From an uncultured Methylophilaceae bacterium (lineage in GTDB: Bacteria; Pseudomonadota; Gammaproteobacteria; Burkholderiales; Methylophilaceae): a stretch of DNA of 39,063 nucleotides. The first letter of the stretch is position 1; every line of letters starts with the position of its first letter. Where the stretch lies: assembly GCA_903834185.1 (NCBI GenBank), contig CAILHX010000040.1:1-39063 (forward strand). The letters run 5' to 3'. The position numbers and the translations under genes were made by a program. Positions 9,874-16,693 of the stretch are shown here, piece after piece. The notes under the pieces are model-generated. The model worked only from the letters and a program-made list of their open reading frames with translations. It made no database searches and was not told the DNA's origin.

Positions 9874-10968
9874 ATGCACACCGCTGCTGACCACGTTTTC
9901 ATGGCTCAAGCTCTGCGGCTGGCAGAGCGTGGCATGTATACGACTTCACCCAACCCGCGCGTCGGCTGTGTCATCGTCAACGATGGCAAGGTTGTGGGCG
10001 AAGGCTGGCATGAGCGTGCCGGTCAGGCGCATGCGGAAGTGCATGCCTTGCAGCAGGCCGGAGACAAGGCCAAAGGCGCAACCGTCTACGTCACTCTGGA
10101 GCCATGCAGCCATCATGGTCGTACGCCTCCATGCGCCGATGCACTGATCAATGCAGGTGTTGCCAGAGTCGTGGCGGCCATGCAGGACCCCAACCCCAAA
10201 GTATCCGGTAGCGGTATGGCGCGATTGCAAGCCCACGGCATAGAGATCGCGGTCGGGTTGATGCAGCCTCAGGCGCGCGAACTGAATATCGGTTTTATTT
10301 CACGCATGGAGCGCAACCGCCCCTGGGTGCGCAGCAAGATGGCGGCCAGCCTGGATGGCAAGACCGCGCTTGCCAACGGTACCAGCCAATGGATCACTGC
10401 GGATGCGGCGCGGCTGGATGTGCAGCGTTGGCGCGCACGTTCCTGTGCCATCCTGACCGGCGTCGGCACGGTGCTGGCCGACGATCCGCAACTCAACGTG
10501 CGCACCCTGGATATAGGCCGACAGCCTCTAAGAGTCATTCTCGATAGCCGTTGCCGCATGTCGCCTGCCGCCAGAATATTGCAAGGCGGGGCGTTGGTGG
10601 TGTGCGCTCGTATGGAAGAAAACAATGCAGCGGCTTTGCGCAATGCCGGAGCAGAAGTGATCGCATTGCCGGATGCCAACGGGCGCGTGGATTTTGCCGC
10701 GCTGATGCAGGAGCTGGCCGGGCGCGGGATCAACGAACTGCATGTGGAAGCGGGGTACAAACTGAGCGGGTCATTGCTGGCCGAAGGCATGATAGACGAG
10801 TTGTTGTTATATATGGCGCCCACACTCATGGGTAACGCGGCTATGGGCATGTTTGAACTTCCGGTGTTCACCGAGATGAATCAGGCCGTCTCGCTTACCA
10901 TTCAGCAACTGGATTTTGTCGGTCAGGATATCCGTGTCCGTGCCAGAGTCAACTCTCCAGCTGATTGA
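9874..10968 (+). CDS. ribD: Bifunctional riboflavin deaminase/reductase RibD
   Basis: Catalyses the deaminase and reductase steps that turn the GTP cyclohydrolase II product into 5-amino-6-(ribitylamino)uracil phosphate. The N-terminal cytidine-deaminase-like domain (about 1-145) has the zinc motif HAEVHAL and PCSHHGRTPPC. The C-terminal reductase domain (about 146-364) begins RPWVRSKMAASLDGKTAL and contains GVGTVLADDPQLNVR. Length 364 is typical. It is the fourth gene of the glyA-nrdR cluster, and its end overlaps the tatD-like gene. No other rib genes are in the window. Confidence 0.96.
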   Translation: MHTAADHVFMAQALRLAERGMYTTSPNPRVGCVIVNDGKVVGEGWHERAGQAHAEVHALQQAGDKAKGATVYVTLEPCSHHGRTPPCADALINAGVARVVAAMQDPNPKVSGSGMARLQAHGIEIAVGLMQPQARELNIGFISRMERNRPWVRSKMAASLDGKTALANGTSQWITADAARLDVQRWRARSCAILTGVGTVLADDPQLNVRTLDIGRQPLRVILDSRCRMSPAARILQGGALVVCARMEENNAAALRNAGAEVIALPDANGRVDFAALMQELAGRGINELHVEAGYKLSGSLLAEGMIDELLLYMAPTLMGNAAMGMFELPVFTEMNQAVSLTIQQLDFVGQDIRVRARVNSPAD

Positions 10969-11749
10969 CACTCACTGCCATCTGGATGCGGCAGAGTTCG
11001 ATGCCGACCGGGATGCAGTTGCCCTGGCCGCGCAGGAAAACGGGGTAGCGCGCATCGTGGTACCCGCCGTGGAGCGGGCGAATTTCGATACGGTGGTTCA
11101 GCTTAGTCAGCGCTTGCCGTTGTGCGCGATGGCACTGGGGATACATCCTTTATATATAGCCCGCGCGCAGGATGAAGATCTGGACGCATTGGATCTGCTA
11201 TTGAGTCAATATGCGACTAGCAGGCAAGTGGTCGCCGTGGGCGAGATCGGCCTGGATTTCTTTGTGCAGGGTCAGGATATCGCCCGTCAGGAATTGTTTT
11301 TTTGTGCTCAATTGCGGTTGGCGCGCGAATATGACCTGCCCGTTATCCTGCATGTAAGGCGCGCCGTGGATGCTGTGCTGAAACATCTACGGCGTTTCAA
11401 TGTGCGTGGCGGCATCGCCCATGCCTTTAACGGTAGCCATCAGCAGGCGGATGAATTCATCAAGCTCGGATTCAAGCTGGGGTTCGGCGGTGCCATGACT
11501 TTTGACCGTGCACTGAAGATACGAAGGCTGGCAACTGAAATGCCGATGGAAAGTATCGTGCTGGAAACGGATGCGCCGGATATCTCGCCGGAATGGATAC
11601 GCCAGCAACGTAACAGCCCTGCCGAGCTGGCACGCATCGCTGAGGTATTGGCAGATTTACGTCAAATATCACTGGCGGATGTGGCAAAAATGACCACGAA
11701 AAATGCGCAAACAGTATTACCAAATCTGCTGAATACGGCGGCGCAGTAA
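10934..11749 (+). CDS. TatD-family metal-dependent hydrolase/nuclease
   Basis: A TIM-barrel hydrolase of the TatD/YcfH family, probably a DNA exonuclease or D-aminoacyl hydrolase-like enzyme. Metal-site motifs are all present: IDTHCHLDAAEFD, GEIGLDFF, PVILHVRRA, GGIAHAFNGS and LETDAPD. About 270 residues, normal length. The frame is open from TTG 10916. GTG 10934 is preferred because AGGA (10925-10928) lies 5 nt upstream; GTG 10940 is also possible. Any of these overlaps the end of ribD by about 30-50 bp, so the two are translationally coupled. Confidence 0.9.
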   Translation: MSVPESTLQLIDTHCHLDAAEFDADRDAVALAAQENGVARIVVPAVERANFDTVVQLSQRLPLCAMALGIHPLYIARAQDEDLDALDLLLSQYATSRQVVAVGEIGLDFFVQGQDIARQELFFCAQLRLAREYDLPVILHVRRAVDAVLKHLRRFNVRGGIAHAFNGSHQQADEFIKLGFKLGFGGAMTFDRALKIRRLATEMPMESIVLETDAPDISPEWIRQQRNSPAELARIAEVLADLRQISLADVAKMTTKNAQTVLPNLLNTAAQ

Positions 11750-11953
11750 GGGTTTCTGACGACAAGTCAAGCTAACTTGTGCACACTCGCTCAAGCTTTA
11801 CTTTAAGATGTTGGAAAAAACCCTTTGCTGCCAAAGAGGTATCATAACTATATGAATTTTAATGAAAAATTAATTAGCTTAATTTTTAGGCGATACGCAG
11901 AAATCGTTATGCCAGCAACAAGTTACAGTATTAATACAGAGTTGTCCCCACAA

Positions 11954-11984
11954 TTATCCACAGATTTTGTGGATAGCTTTTTTC
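11954..11984 (+). promoter_or_regulatory. Inverted pair of DnaA-box-like sites forming a hairpin before mtnA
   Basis: TTATCCACA (11954-11962) is a perfect DnaA box, and TGTGGATAG (11968-11976) is its inverted copy with one mismatch, 5 bp apart. An AT-rich tract lies at about 11853-11889. As RNA the pair gives a stem TATCCACA/TGTGGATA with a 5-nt loop followed by GCTTTTTT, so it can also act as an intrinsic terminator for the upstream cluster or an attenuator ahead of mtnA. Confidence 0.5.
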
Positions 11985-11994
11985 GAGATCTCAT

Positions 11995-13068
11995 ATGAAA
12001 ATCCAGGGGCATCCATGGCGCACCATCTGGCCTGTAGAAGCTGAGAAGGCAATCGAGATCATCGACCAGACACGACTGCCGCACGCGTTAGTCGTGTGCA
12101 GATTGGATACTGTGCAAAGTGTGGTACTTGCAATCAAGACCATGCAGGTGCGGGGTGCGCCGCTGATAGGTGCAACCGCGGCTTATGGCATGGCCTTGGC
12201 TGCAAAACAGGATGCAAGCGATGCGTCACTGCATCATGCCGCGCAGCAATTGCTTGCTTCGCGCCCTACTGCGGTCAATCTGCGTTGGGCGGTAGAACGT
12301 ATGCTGACGCTGTTGCTGCCATTGTCTGTAGCGGACAGGGAAGTAACCGCATGGCAGGAAGCTGCTACGATATGTGATGAAGATGTCATTCTGAATCAGG
12401 CCATAGGCAAGCACGGTTGCCTGCAGATACAGGAGATGCAGCAGCTAAAGAAACGTCCGCTCAATATCCTCACCCATTGCAACGCCGGTTGGCTGGCGAC
12501 GGTGGATTGGGGTACTGCCTTATCGCCTATCTACGCCGCGTTCAATGCCGGGGTCCCCATTCACGTATGGGTGGATGAGACCCGTCCACGCAATCAGGGA
12601 GCCAGTCTTACGGCGTGGGAGTTATGTCAGCACGGTGTACCGCACACGGTCATTAGCGACAATGCCGGCGGCCATCTGATGCAGCACGGCGAGGTGGATA
12701 TGGTGATCGTAGGCGCAGATCGCGTGACCGCTCATGGCGATGTATGCAACAAGATAGGCACCTACCTCAAGGCACTGGCGGCATTCGATAACAGGGTGCC
12801 GTTTTATGCGGCAGTGCCTTCACCCACCATAGACTGGGAGATGCGCGACGGCCTGAGCGAAATACCGATAGAGCAGCGCAGTGCCGACGAGGTTGCGTGG
12901 ATACAGGGACGCACTATGGATGGCGGGATTGTCAGCGTCAATATACTGCCTGACGGCAGTCCCGCTGCCAATCCGGCGTTCGATGTCACCCCTGCCAGGC
13001 TGGTGAGCGGTATCATTACCGAACGCGGCATATGCCGCCCGGACATGTTAAGGAGTTTGTTCCCATGA
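11995..13068 (+). CDS. mtnA: S-methyl-5-thioribose-1-phosphate isomerase
   Basis: Isomerises 5-methylthioribose 1-phosphate to methylthioribulose 1-phosphate in methylthioadenosine salvage. Its 357 residues carry the family signatures: KTMQVRGAPLIGATAAYG, the catalytic cysteine in ILTHCNAGWLAT, the catalytic aspartate in IVGADRVTAHGDVCNKIGTY, and PFYAAVPSPTID. The gene overlaps the following aldolase by 4 bp (ATGA at 13065-13068), so both act together. No MTA phosphorylase or nucleosidase gene is nearby. Confidence 0.95.
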   Translation: MKIQGHPWRTIWPVEAEKAIEIIDQTRLPHALVVCRLDTVQSVVLAIKTMQVRGAPLIGATAAYGMALAAKQDASDASLHHAAQQLLASRPTAVNLRWAVERMLTLLLPLSVADREVTAWQEAATICDEDVILNQAIGKHGCLQIQEMQQLKKRPLNILTHCNAGWLATVDWGTALSPIYAAFNAGVPIHVWVDETRPRNQGASLTAWELCQHGVPHTVISDNAGGHLMQHGEVDMVIVGADRVTAHGDVCNKIGTYLKALAAFDNRVPFYAAVPSPTIDWEMRDGLSEIPIEQRSADEVAWIQGRTMDGGIVSVNILPDGSPAANPAFDVTPARLVSGIITERGICRPDMLRSLFP

Positions 13069-13715
13069 CTGGTTTACACGAACCGTTGCGCGAAAGACTG
13101 CTTGCAATCACCCGCCAGCTCTCTGTGCTGGGGTTGAATCGAGGCACTGCGGGCAACGTCAGCGTGCGCGACAGTGATAGCTTTCTGGTCACGCCTTCTG
13201 GCATGACGGTAGAAGCCATGACGCCGCACCATATGGTGCAGATGGATTTCGATGGCAAGCACCACGGCAGTTATGAACCTTCCAGCGAGTGGCGTTTCCA
13301 TCGCGACATCCTTGCGAGCCGTAAAGAGATTGGCGCAGTGATACATACCCATTCCATGTTCGCTACTACCATTGCCTGTCTGCGCCATGATGTGCCGCCG
13401 CTGCATTACATGATGGCGTTGGTGGGCGGTACGCATATCCGTTGCGCATCGTATGCCCTGTTCGGTAGCCAGGAATTGTCCGATGGCGCATTGGCGGCGC
13501 TGCATGAGCGTAAAGCCTGTCTGCTGGCTAACCACGGCATGATTGCACTCGGGCGCGATCTGGAAGATGCGCTGGCGGTAGCGGTGGAAGTGGAGACCTT
13601 GTGTGAACAGTACTGGCGCACGTTGCAAGTGGGCGGGCCGGTATTGTTGAGCGAGCAGGAAATGAGCGAGGCGATGGAACGCTTCAAAACCTACGGTAGC
13701 TGGAAAGGGAAATAA
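13065..13715 (+). CDS. Class II aldolase (fuculose-phosphate aldolase type), probable methylthioribulose-1-phosphate aldolase
   Basis: A zinc-dependent class II aldolase/adducin-fold enzyme of 216 residues. Motifs are GNVSVRD, TPSGM, SSEWRFHRDI with the catalytic Glu, the zinc site HTHSMFATTIAC, and LLANHGMIALG with the third His. ATG 13065 is chosen because AAGGAG lies 9 nt upstream and the start overlaps the mtnA stop. Known family members paired with MtnA cleave methylthioribulose 1-phosphate to DHAP and methylthioacetaldehyde (DHAP shunt). MtnB dehydratase shares this fold, so dehydratase function is the alternative; motif context looks closer to the fuculose-phosphate aldolase group. Confidence 0.8.
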   Translation: MTGLHEPLRERLLAITRQLSVLGLNRGTAGNVSVRDSDSFLVTPSGMTVEAMTPHHMVQMDFDGKHHGSYEPSSEWRFHRDILASRKEIGAVIHTHSMFATTIACLRHDVPPLHYMMALVGGTHIRCASYALFGSQELSDGALAALHERKACLLANHGMIALGRDLEDALAVAVEVETLCEQYWRTLQVGGPVLLSEQEMSEAMERFKTYGSWKGK

Positions 13716-13810
13716 TCGTCCACGCGGTATAGCCGGGTTTGGCTCATCAGGTCGGAGCTTGCCCGGCTGCAAATTTCCTTTGGGAAATGAATTGAACTTC
13801 CCCAAAAGAT

Positions 13811-13850
13811 TCTGCCCAAAACCGTCCAGCATGGCATTGGGCAGAGCTTT
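13811..13850 (+). terminator. Probable terminator after the aldolase gene
   Basis: Inverted repeat TCTGCCCAA (13811-13819) / TTGGGCAGA (13837-13845), then GCTTT. A smaller hairpin ATTTCC/GGAAAT lies at 13773-13788. Both are in the gap between the convergent aldolase and the small minus-strand gene; the repeat could serve both directions. Confidence 0.5.
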
Positions 13851-13852
13851 CG

Positions 13853-14050
13853 TTATGCTACAGTGTTTATTCTGGAGCCTGTCATAGACAGCGGCGACAC
13901 TTTTGGTTGTTGTGCTGAACTGCTGTCTACACTCCCAGCCTTGCTACCATCGTTGTCTCCATCACTATCTCCTGCTCCTTTTGCAGCTTGCTGGATGTTA
14001 CTGGCCTGCAAACTACTCAGTATAGAACTTCCTATGCTACTGATAGACAT
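13853..14050 (-). CDS. Small Ser-rich protein with an EF-hand-like acidic loop
   Basis: 65 residues without a signal peptide. The N-terminus is Ser/Ile-rich (MSISSIGSSILSSLQ) and could be an amphipathic helix. The middle has GDSDGDNDGSK, which fits the DxDxDG calcium-binding loop pattern. The frame opens at GTG 14059. ATG 14050 is preferred because AGAGG (14059-14063) then stands 8 nt upstream. A sigma-54-like promoter lies about 100 bp upstream (14150-14166). Family not recognised. The good Shine-Dalgarno sequence and the flanking promoter and terminator argue that it is real. Confidence 0.55.
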   Translation of the reverse strand: MSISSIGSSILSSLQASNIQQAAKGAGDSDGDNDGSKAGSVDSSSAQQPKVSPLSMTGSRINTVA

Positions 14051-14149
14051 AATCATCACCTCTGTTATTTTTAAGATTGAAAAGAGCGGTATTACCTAAT
14101 CCGCACTGCCTGTTACCTGAAGCTGTAATCAAGCCAGCTTAGAGATATA

Positions 14150-14166
14150 GGCAATAGTCAGGCCAA
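14150..14166 (-). promoter_or_regulatory. Sigma-54-like promoter upstream of the small Ser-rich gene
   Basis: Read on the minus strand: TGGCCTGACTATTGCC. GG and GC are separated by exactly 10 bases and the -12 part TTGC is perfect; the -24 part differs at two bases from TGGCAC. It would give a leader of roughly 85-90 nt before the gene ending at 13853. Confidence 0.5.
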
Positions 14167-14315
14167 GATGATTCTGGCCGTTGCATTCATTCAGGATTGG
14201 GTTTGATGGGTTTTATTTTCATATAAATATCATATGGTTAATAAAATAATGCGTATCAGTGATTTGAATTCCGGATAAGTGAATACTGACGTATAAATAA
14301 CAGTGAAAAGGACAA

Positions 14316-14347
14316 CCCCGCAATTTATTCATTCAATTTTTGCGGGG
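14316..14347 (-). terminator. Probable terminator of the 18859-14362 operon
   Basis: CCCCGCAA (14316-14323) pairs with TTGCGGGG (14340-14347) over a 16-nt loop, 15 bp beyond the last minus-strand gene. On the minus strand it is followed by TTGTCCTTTT. It separates the operon from the small Ser-rich gene and its promoter. Confidence 0.6.
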
Positions 14348-14361
14348 AATCTGACGTTGCA

Positions 14362-14496
14362 TCAGGGATGGATCAGTACCGCGAGATCCACCCCCAGTTT
14401 TTTGTATATCAGCATTTGCGTTCCAAGAAAAACGGCTATCGCAAACAGTGAAATCGACAACTGCCTGATGATGAATAATGCTTTTTTCTTAGTCAT
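14362..14496 (-). CDS. 44-residue single-pass membrane peptide
   Basis: Reads MTKKKALFIIRQLSISLFAI... and ends AVLIHP. A Lys-rich start is followed by one hydrophobic helix (about 7-31), a short basic YKK segment and a hydrophobic tail. Positive-inside charge suggests an N-in inner-membrane peptide. It lies 35 bp after the TPR gene in the same orientation and just before a terminator, so it would be the last gene of the operon. No strong Shine-Dalgarno sequence is visible. Family not recognised; it could be a chance frame, but its position and composition favour a gene. Confidence 0.45.
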   Translation of the reverse strand: MTKKKALFIIRQLSISLFAIAVFLGTQMLIYKKLGVDLAVLIHP

Positions 14497-14531
14497 GGGT
14501 ATTTGTAGTTTCGTTTTCCCTGATGACAGAA

Positions 14532-15170
14532 TTAGCTGTTTTTCTCGTACTTTTGTAATGCCTGCTGAATTTCTGCCTTGCGGCCTTCGTCGGCATCTTC
14601 GCGGCCAGGACGTGGTGGTGCGCTGAGTGCCTTTTTAAAACATTCCACTGCTTTGGCTTGCTCGCCCTGGCTGATCAAGAAATCGCCATAAAAATAATTC
14701 GGGTCAATTCCCGTAGGGTTGATTTGCAGCGCTTTTTCCAGGTATAGACGCGCCATCTTTTTGTCACCAAAGCCGAAAGGCCAGCCAGGCACTTTGTAAT
14801 ACAGGGATCCCAGTGAGGTGTATGCCGAACCGTTCAATGCCTGAGGATTGATTTTTTCCGCTGCCAATAGCAGATCGCGTGATTGTTCGGCAATCTTGAG
14901 AGCACCCAGACCACCTTTGGCCTTGGCATAACAGCTTAAGATGATGGCCTCCCAGATCAAGGGTTCGGCACGCCCGGGATATTCCAACGAAACCTGATGC
15001 GCATCTTTAGCCAGCACTTTGAAAGCAGCTTCCTGCTTTTCCTCGGTTGTGTGGTAATTGGCTGTTGCCCAGGCGTGTTGCAGCTCGCCAATCGCGTCAT
15101 CAAGATTGTTATCGGCGTAAGCCGTGTTGACGGATAAGAGAAAAGCAATGCAGTAAAGTATCTTTTTCAT
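14532..15170 (-). CDS. Periplasmic TPR-repeat protein
   Basis: 212 residues with a clear Sec signal peptide (MKKILYCIAFLLSVNTAYA, cleavage before DNN). TPR-like helical repeats follow, most clearly YLEKALQINPTGIDPNYFYGDFLISQGE and QAKAVECFKKAL near 140-195. The overall pattern (LLLAAEKINPQALNGSAYTSLGSLYYKVPGWPFGFGDKKMARLYLEKAL) resembles the TatT-like TPR proteins found near lipid or TRAP systems. It starts 28 bp after the SDR gene in the same operon. A scaffold or ligand-binding role in the periplasm for the operon product is inferred only. Confidence 0.75.
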   Translation of the reverse strand: MKKILYCIAFLLSVNTAYADNNLDDAIGELQHAWATANYHTTEEKQEAAFKVLAKDAHQVSLEYPGRAEPLIWEAIILSCYAKAKGGLGALKIAEQSRDLLLAAEKINPQALNGSAYTSLGSLYYKVPGWPFGFGDKKMARLYLEKALQINPTGIDPNYFYGDFLISQGEQAKAVECFKKALSAPPRPGREDADEGRKAEIQQALQKYEKNS

Positions 15171-15197
15171 GAATAAAGTACTCCTTGGTTGATTTGG

Positions 15198-15989
15198 TTA
15201 GAGAAATTGACGGCCAATAAGGGTTTGTTTTCGCAAGCCCAGATCGACCAGCCGTGGCAATATCCCGTTGAGGCGGGCGAAGAAGGATTCGGGAGCGCCT
15301 ATCGCGTATTCCTTACGTTCCTGAACGATGGCTTTGACGATCAGATCCGCCACGTGCTCGGGGCTATCCATATTGGCGCCAGTGGCCGCCAGCATCTGGT
15401 TGGTGGCATTGTTGTTGAGTGCCGTGCGGGTGGCGCGCGGGGCAATATAAGTGACACCTACGCCGCTATCCAGAAGCTCTCTGCGCAGCGCTTCGGAAAA
15501 TCCACGTAGCGCAAACTTGCTCGCGCAATAGGTCGCATGATGCGGAAAGCCGATGGCCCCGAATGCTGAACCGATATTGACGATGCGTCCGCTGCCCTGA
15601 GCCAGGAAGTGCGGTAATACCGCACGCGCTAACAATAGCGGAGTGGTGACATTGGTGGTGATCATCTGCTCGATGCGAACTGTATCCTGTCGCTCGAAGT
15701 AGGTGAAATCCATGATGCCGGCGTTATTAATCAATATATCCAGGCCGCCGAGTATCTTATACGTCCGCTGGATGATGCTTTGCACCTCATCGGTGTTGGA
15801 TAGGTCCGCCTGGATGGGGACTGCAAAACCGTTCCGGTCGGTGATCTTTTGGTATATTTCATCAAGTTTTTGCTGGTTGTTTTCTACCAGTACCAGTCGC
15901 GCTCCCTGAGCTGCCAGTGCCAATGCCAGTGGCTGTCCGATACCGCCGGCGGCGCCGGTTAGGATGATTCGTTTATTCATCAGTTTCAC
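15198..15989 (-). CDS. Short-chain dehydrogenase/reductase (SDR)
   Basis: 263 residues, a classical SDR: the nucleotide-binding TGAAGGIG at residues 11-18, ILINNAG near 87, and the catalytic Ser...YCASK (Tyr and Lys near 155-159). It likely acts with NAD(P)H on a carbonyl or alcohol group of the pathway product. Start is GTG 15989, overlapping the stop of the preceding gene by 4 bp; ATG 15980 is an alternative. The C-terminal extension (ARLNGILPRLVDLGLRKQTLIG) is common in SDRs acting on lipid-like substrates. It is the fourth gene of the operon. Confidence 0.85.
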   Translation of the reverse strand: MKLMNKRIILTGAAGGIGQPLALALAAQGARLVLVENNQQKLDEIYQKITDRNGFAVPIQADLSNTDEVQSIIQRTYKILGGLDILINNAGIMDFTYFERQDTVRIEQMITTNVTTPLLLARAVLPHFLAQGSGRIVNIGSAFGAIGFPHHATYCASKFALRGFSEALRRELLDSGVGVTYIAPRATRTALNNNATNQMLAATGANMDSPEHVADLIVKAIVQERKEYAIGAPESFFARLNGILPRLVDLGLRKQTLIGRQFL

Positions 15990-16693
15990 GCGGCCACCTT
16001 TTCGTATGCGGAAGGAATGAGGTTTTGCGCCAGGCTGCGGAAAATGTCGCCATACAATTTGTAGAACACCCTGGCGCCGTGGATCACGGCCTGGCGATCG
16101 TTGATGTCGGTGATACGATTAACCAGCGTTTCGTAAAAGTCGGTATGGCCTACGTCCAGCGCGCCGTGCGATGTCAGGTAGCTGAAGGCATCGCTGCCCA
16201 GCCCCAGGCTTTGCTGCATAGCTTGGCCAGCGCGAGTTGCCAACTCGACACTGGTCCCTTCCAGTACCAACACCATCCCCAGGAAACCACACGGGTTGCC
16301 GCGAGCGATCGTGTCGTAGGCATAAGACACCATCAGCTCAGTGGCGAGGCATGGTTTGCCATGTCGAACTGCTTCCTTGTCGCCGCCGCAGGCTGCAATA
16401 TCATTGAGTATCCATTCCTGATGGCCGAGCTCTTCCTCGATATATTCCGCATGTGCTTCGCGCAGCCATTCATAACGCTCCGGCAGGCGCGCTCCGCAGA
16501 ACATCAACAGCGGAACCGTGTGCTTGACGTGGTGATAGGCCTCGGTCAAAAAAGCGATATAGGTGGGCAAGCTGACCTGGCCTGAAGCGCCTGCGCGTAT
16601 CAGTGGCAGATCCAGCAGTTCATCGCGCTCTTGCGTGGTTGCGGCCAGCAGTTCTTCATAAAACGGCTTCATAGTGTTTTCATAAAACGGCAT
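15986..16693 (-). CDS. TenA/heme-oxygenase-like putative diiron enzyme
   Basis: 235 helical residues. Candidate metal ligands: His54/55/58 (AYHHVKHT), Glu87 and His91 (EEELGH), Glu145 (VLEGTS), and His176, Asp180, His183 (HGALDVGH). The HxxxDxxH element plus ExxxH and a helix Glu is the pattern of heme-oxygenase-like diiron oxidases (UndA, SznF and BesC are known members), not of thiaminase TenA. It may oxidise an acyl or amine group of an intermediate supplied by the adjacent ligase. ATG 16693 has GAGGAA 8 nt upstream and overlaps the ligase stop by 14 bp. The N-terminus contains a small in-frame repeat (PFYE twice). Substrate unknown. Confidence 0.75.
   Translation of the reverse strand: MPFYENTMKPFYEELLAATTQERDELLDLPLIRAGASGQVSLPTYIAFLTEAYHHVKHTVPLLMFCGARLPERYEWLREAHAEYIEEELGHQEWILNDIAACGGDKEAVRHGKPCLATELMVSYAYDTIARGNPCGFLGMVLVLEGTSVELATRAGQAMQQSLGLGSDAFSYLTSHGALDVGHTDFYETLVNRITDINDRQAVIHGARVFYKLYGDIFRSLAQNLIPSAYEKVAA

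Noticed and set aside
11954-11984. A chromosomal replication origin
   Set aside because: Only two DnaA boxes and no dnaA/dnaN or other origin-linked genes nearby; kept only as a DnaA-box/hairpin observation.
14303-14626. Plus-strand 107-residue open frame
   Set aside because: It is antisense to the small membrane-peptide gene and the end of the TPR gene and has no recognisable features.
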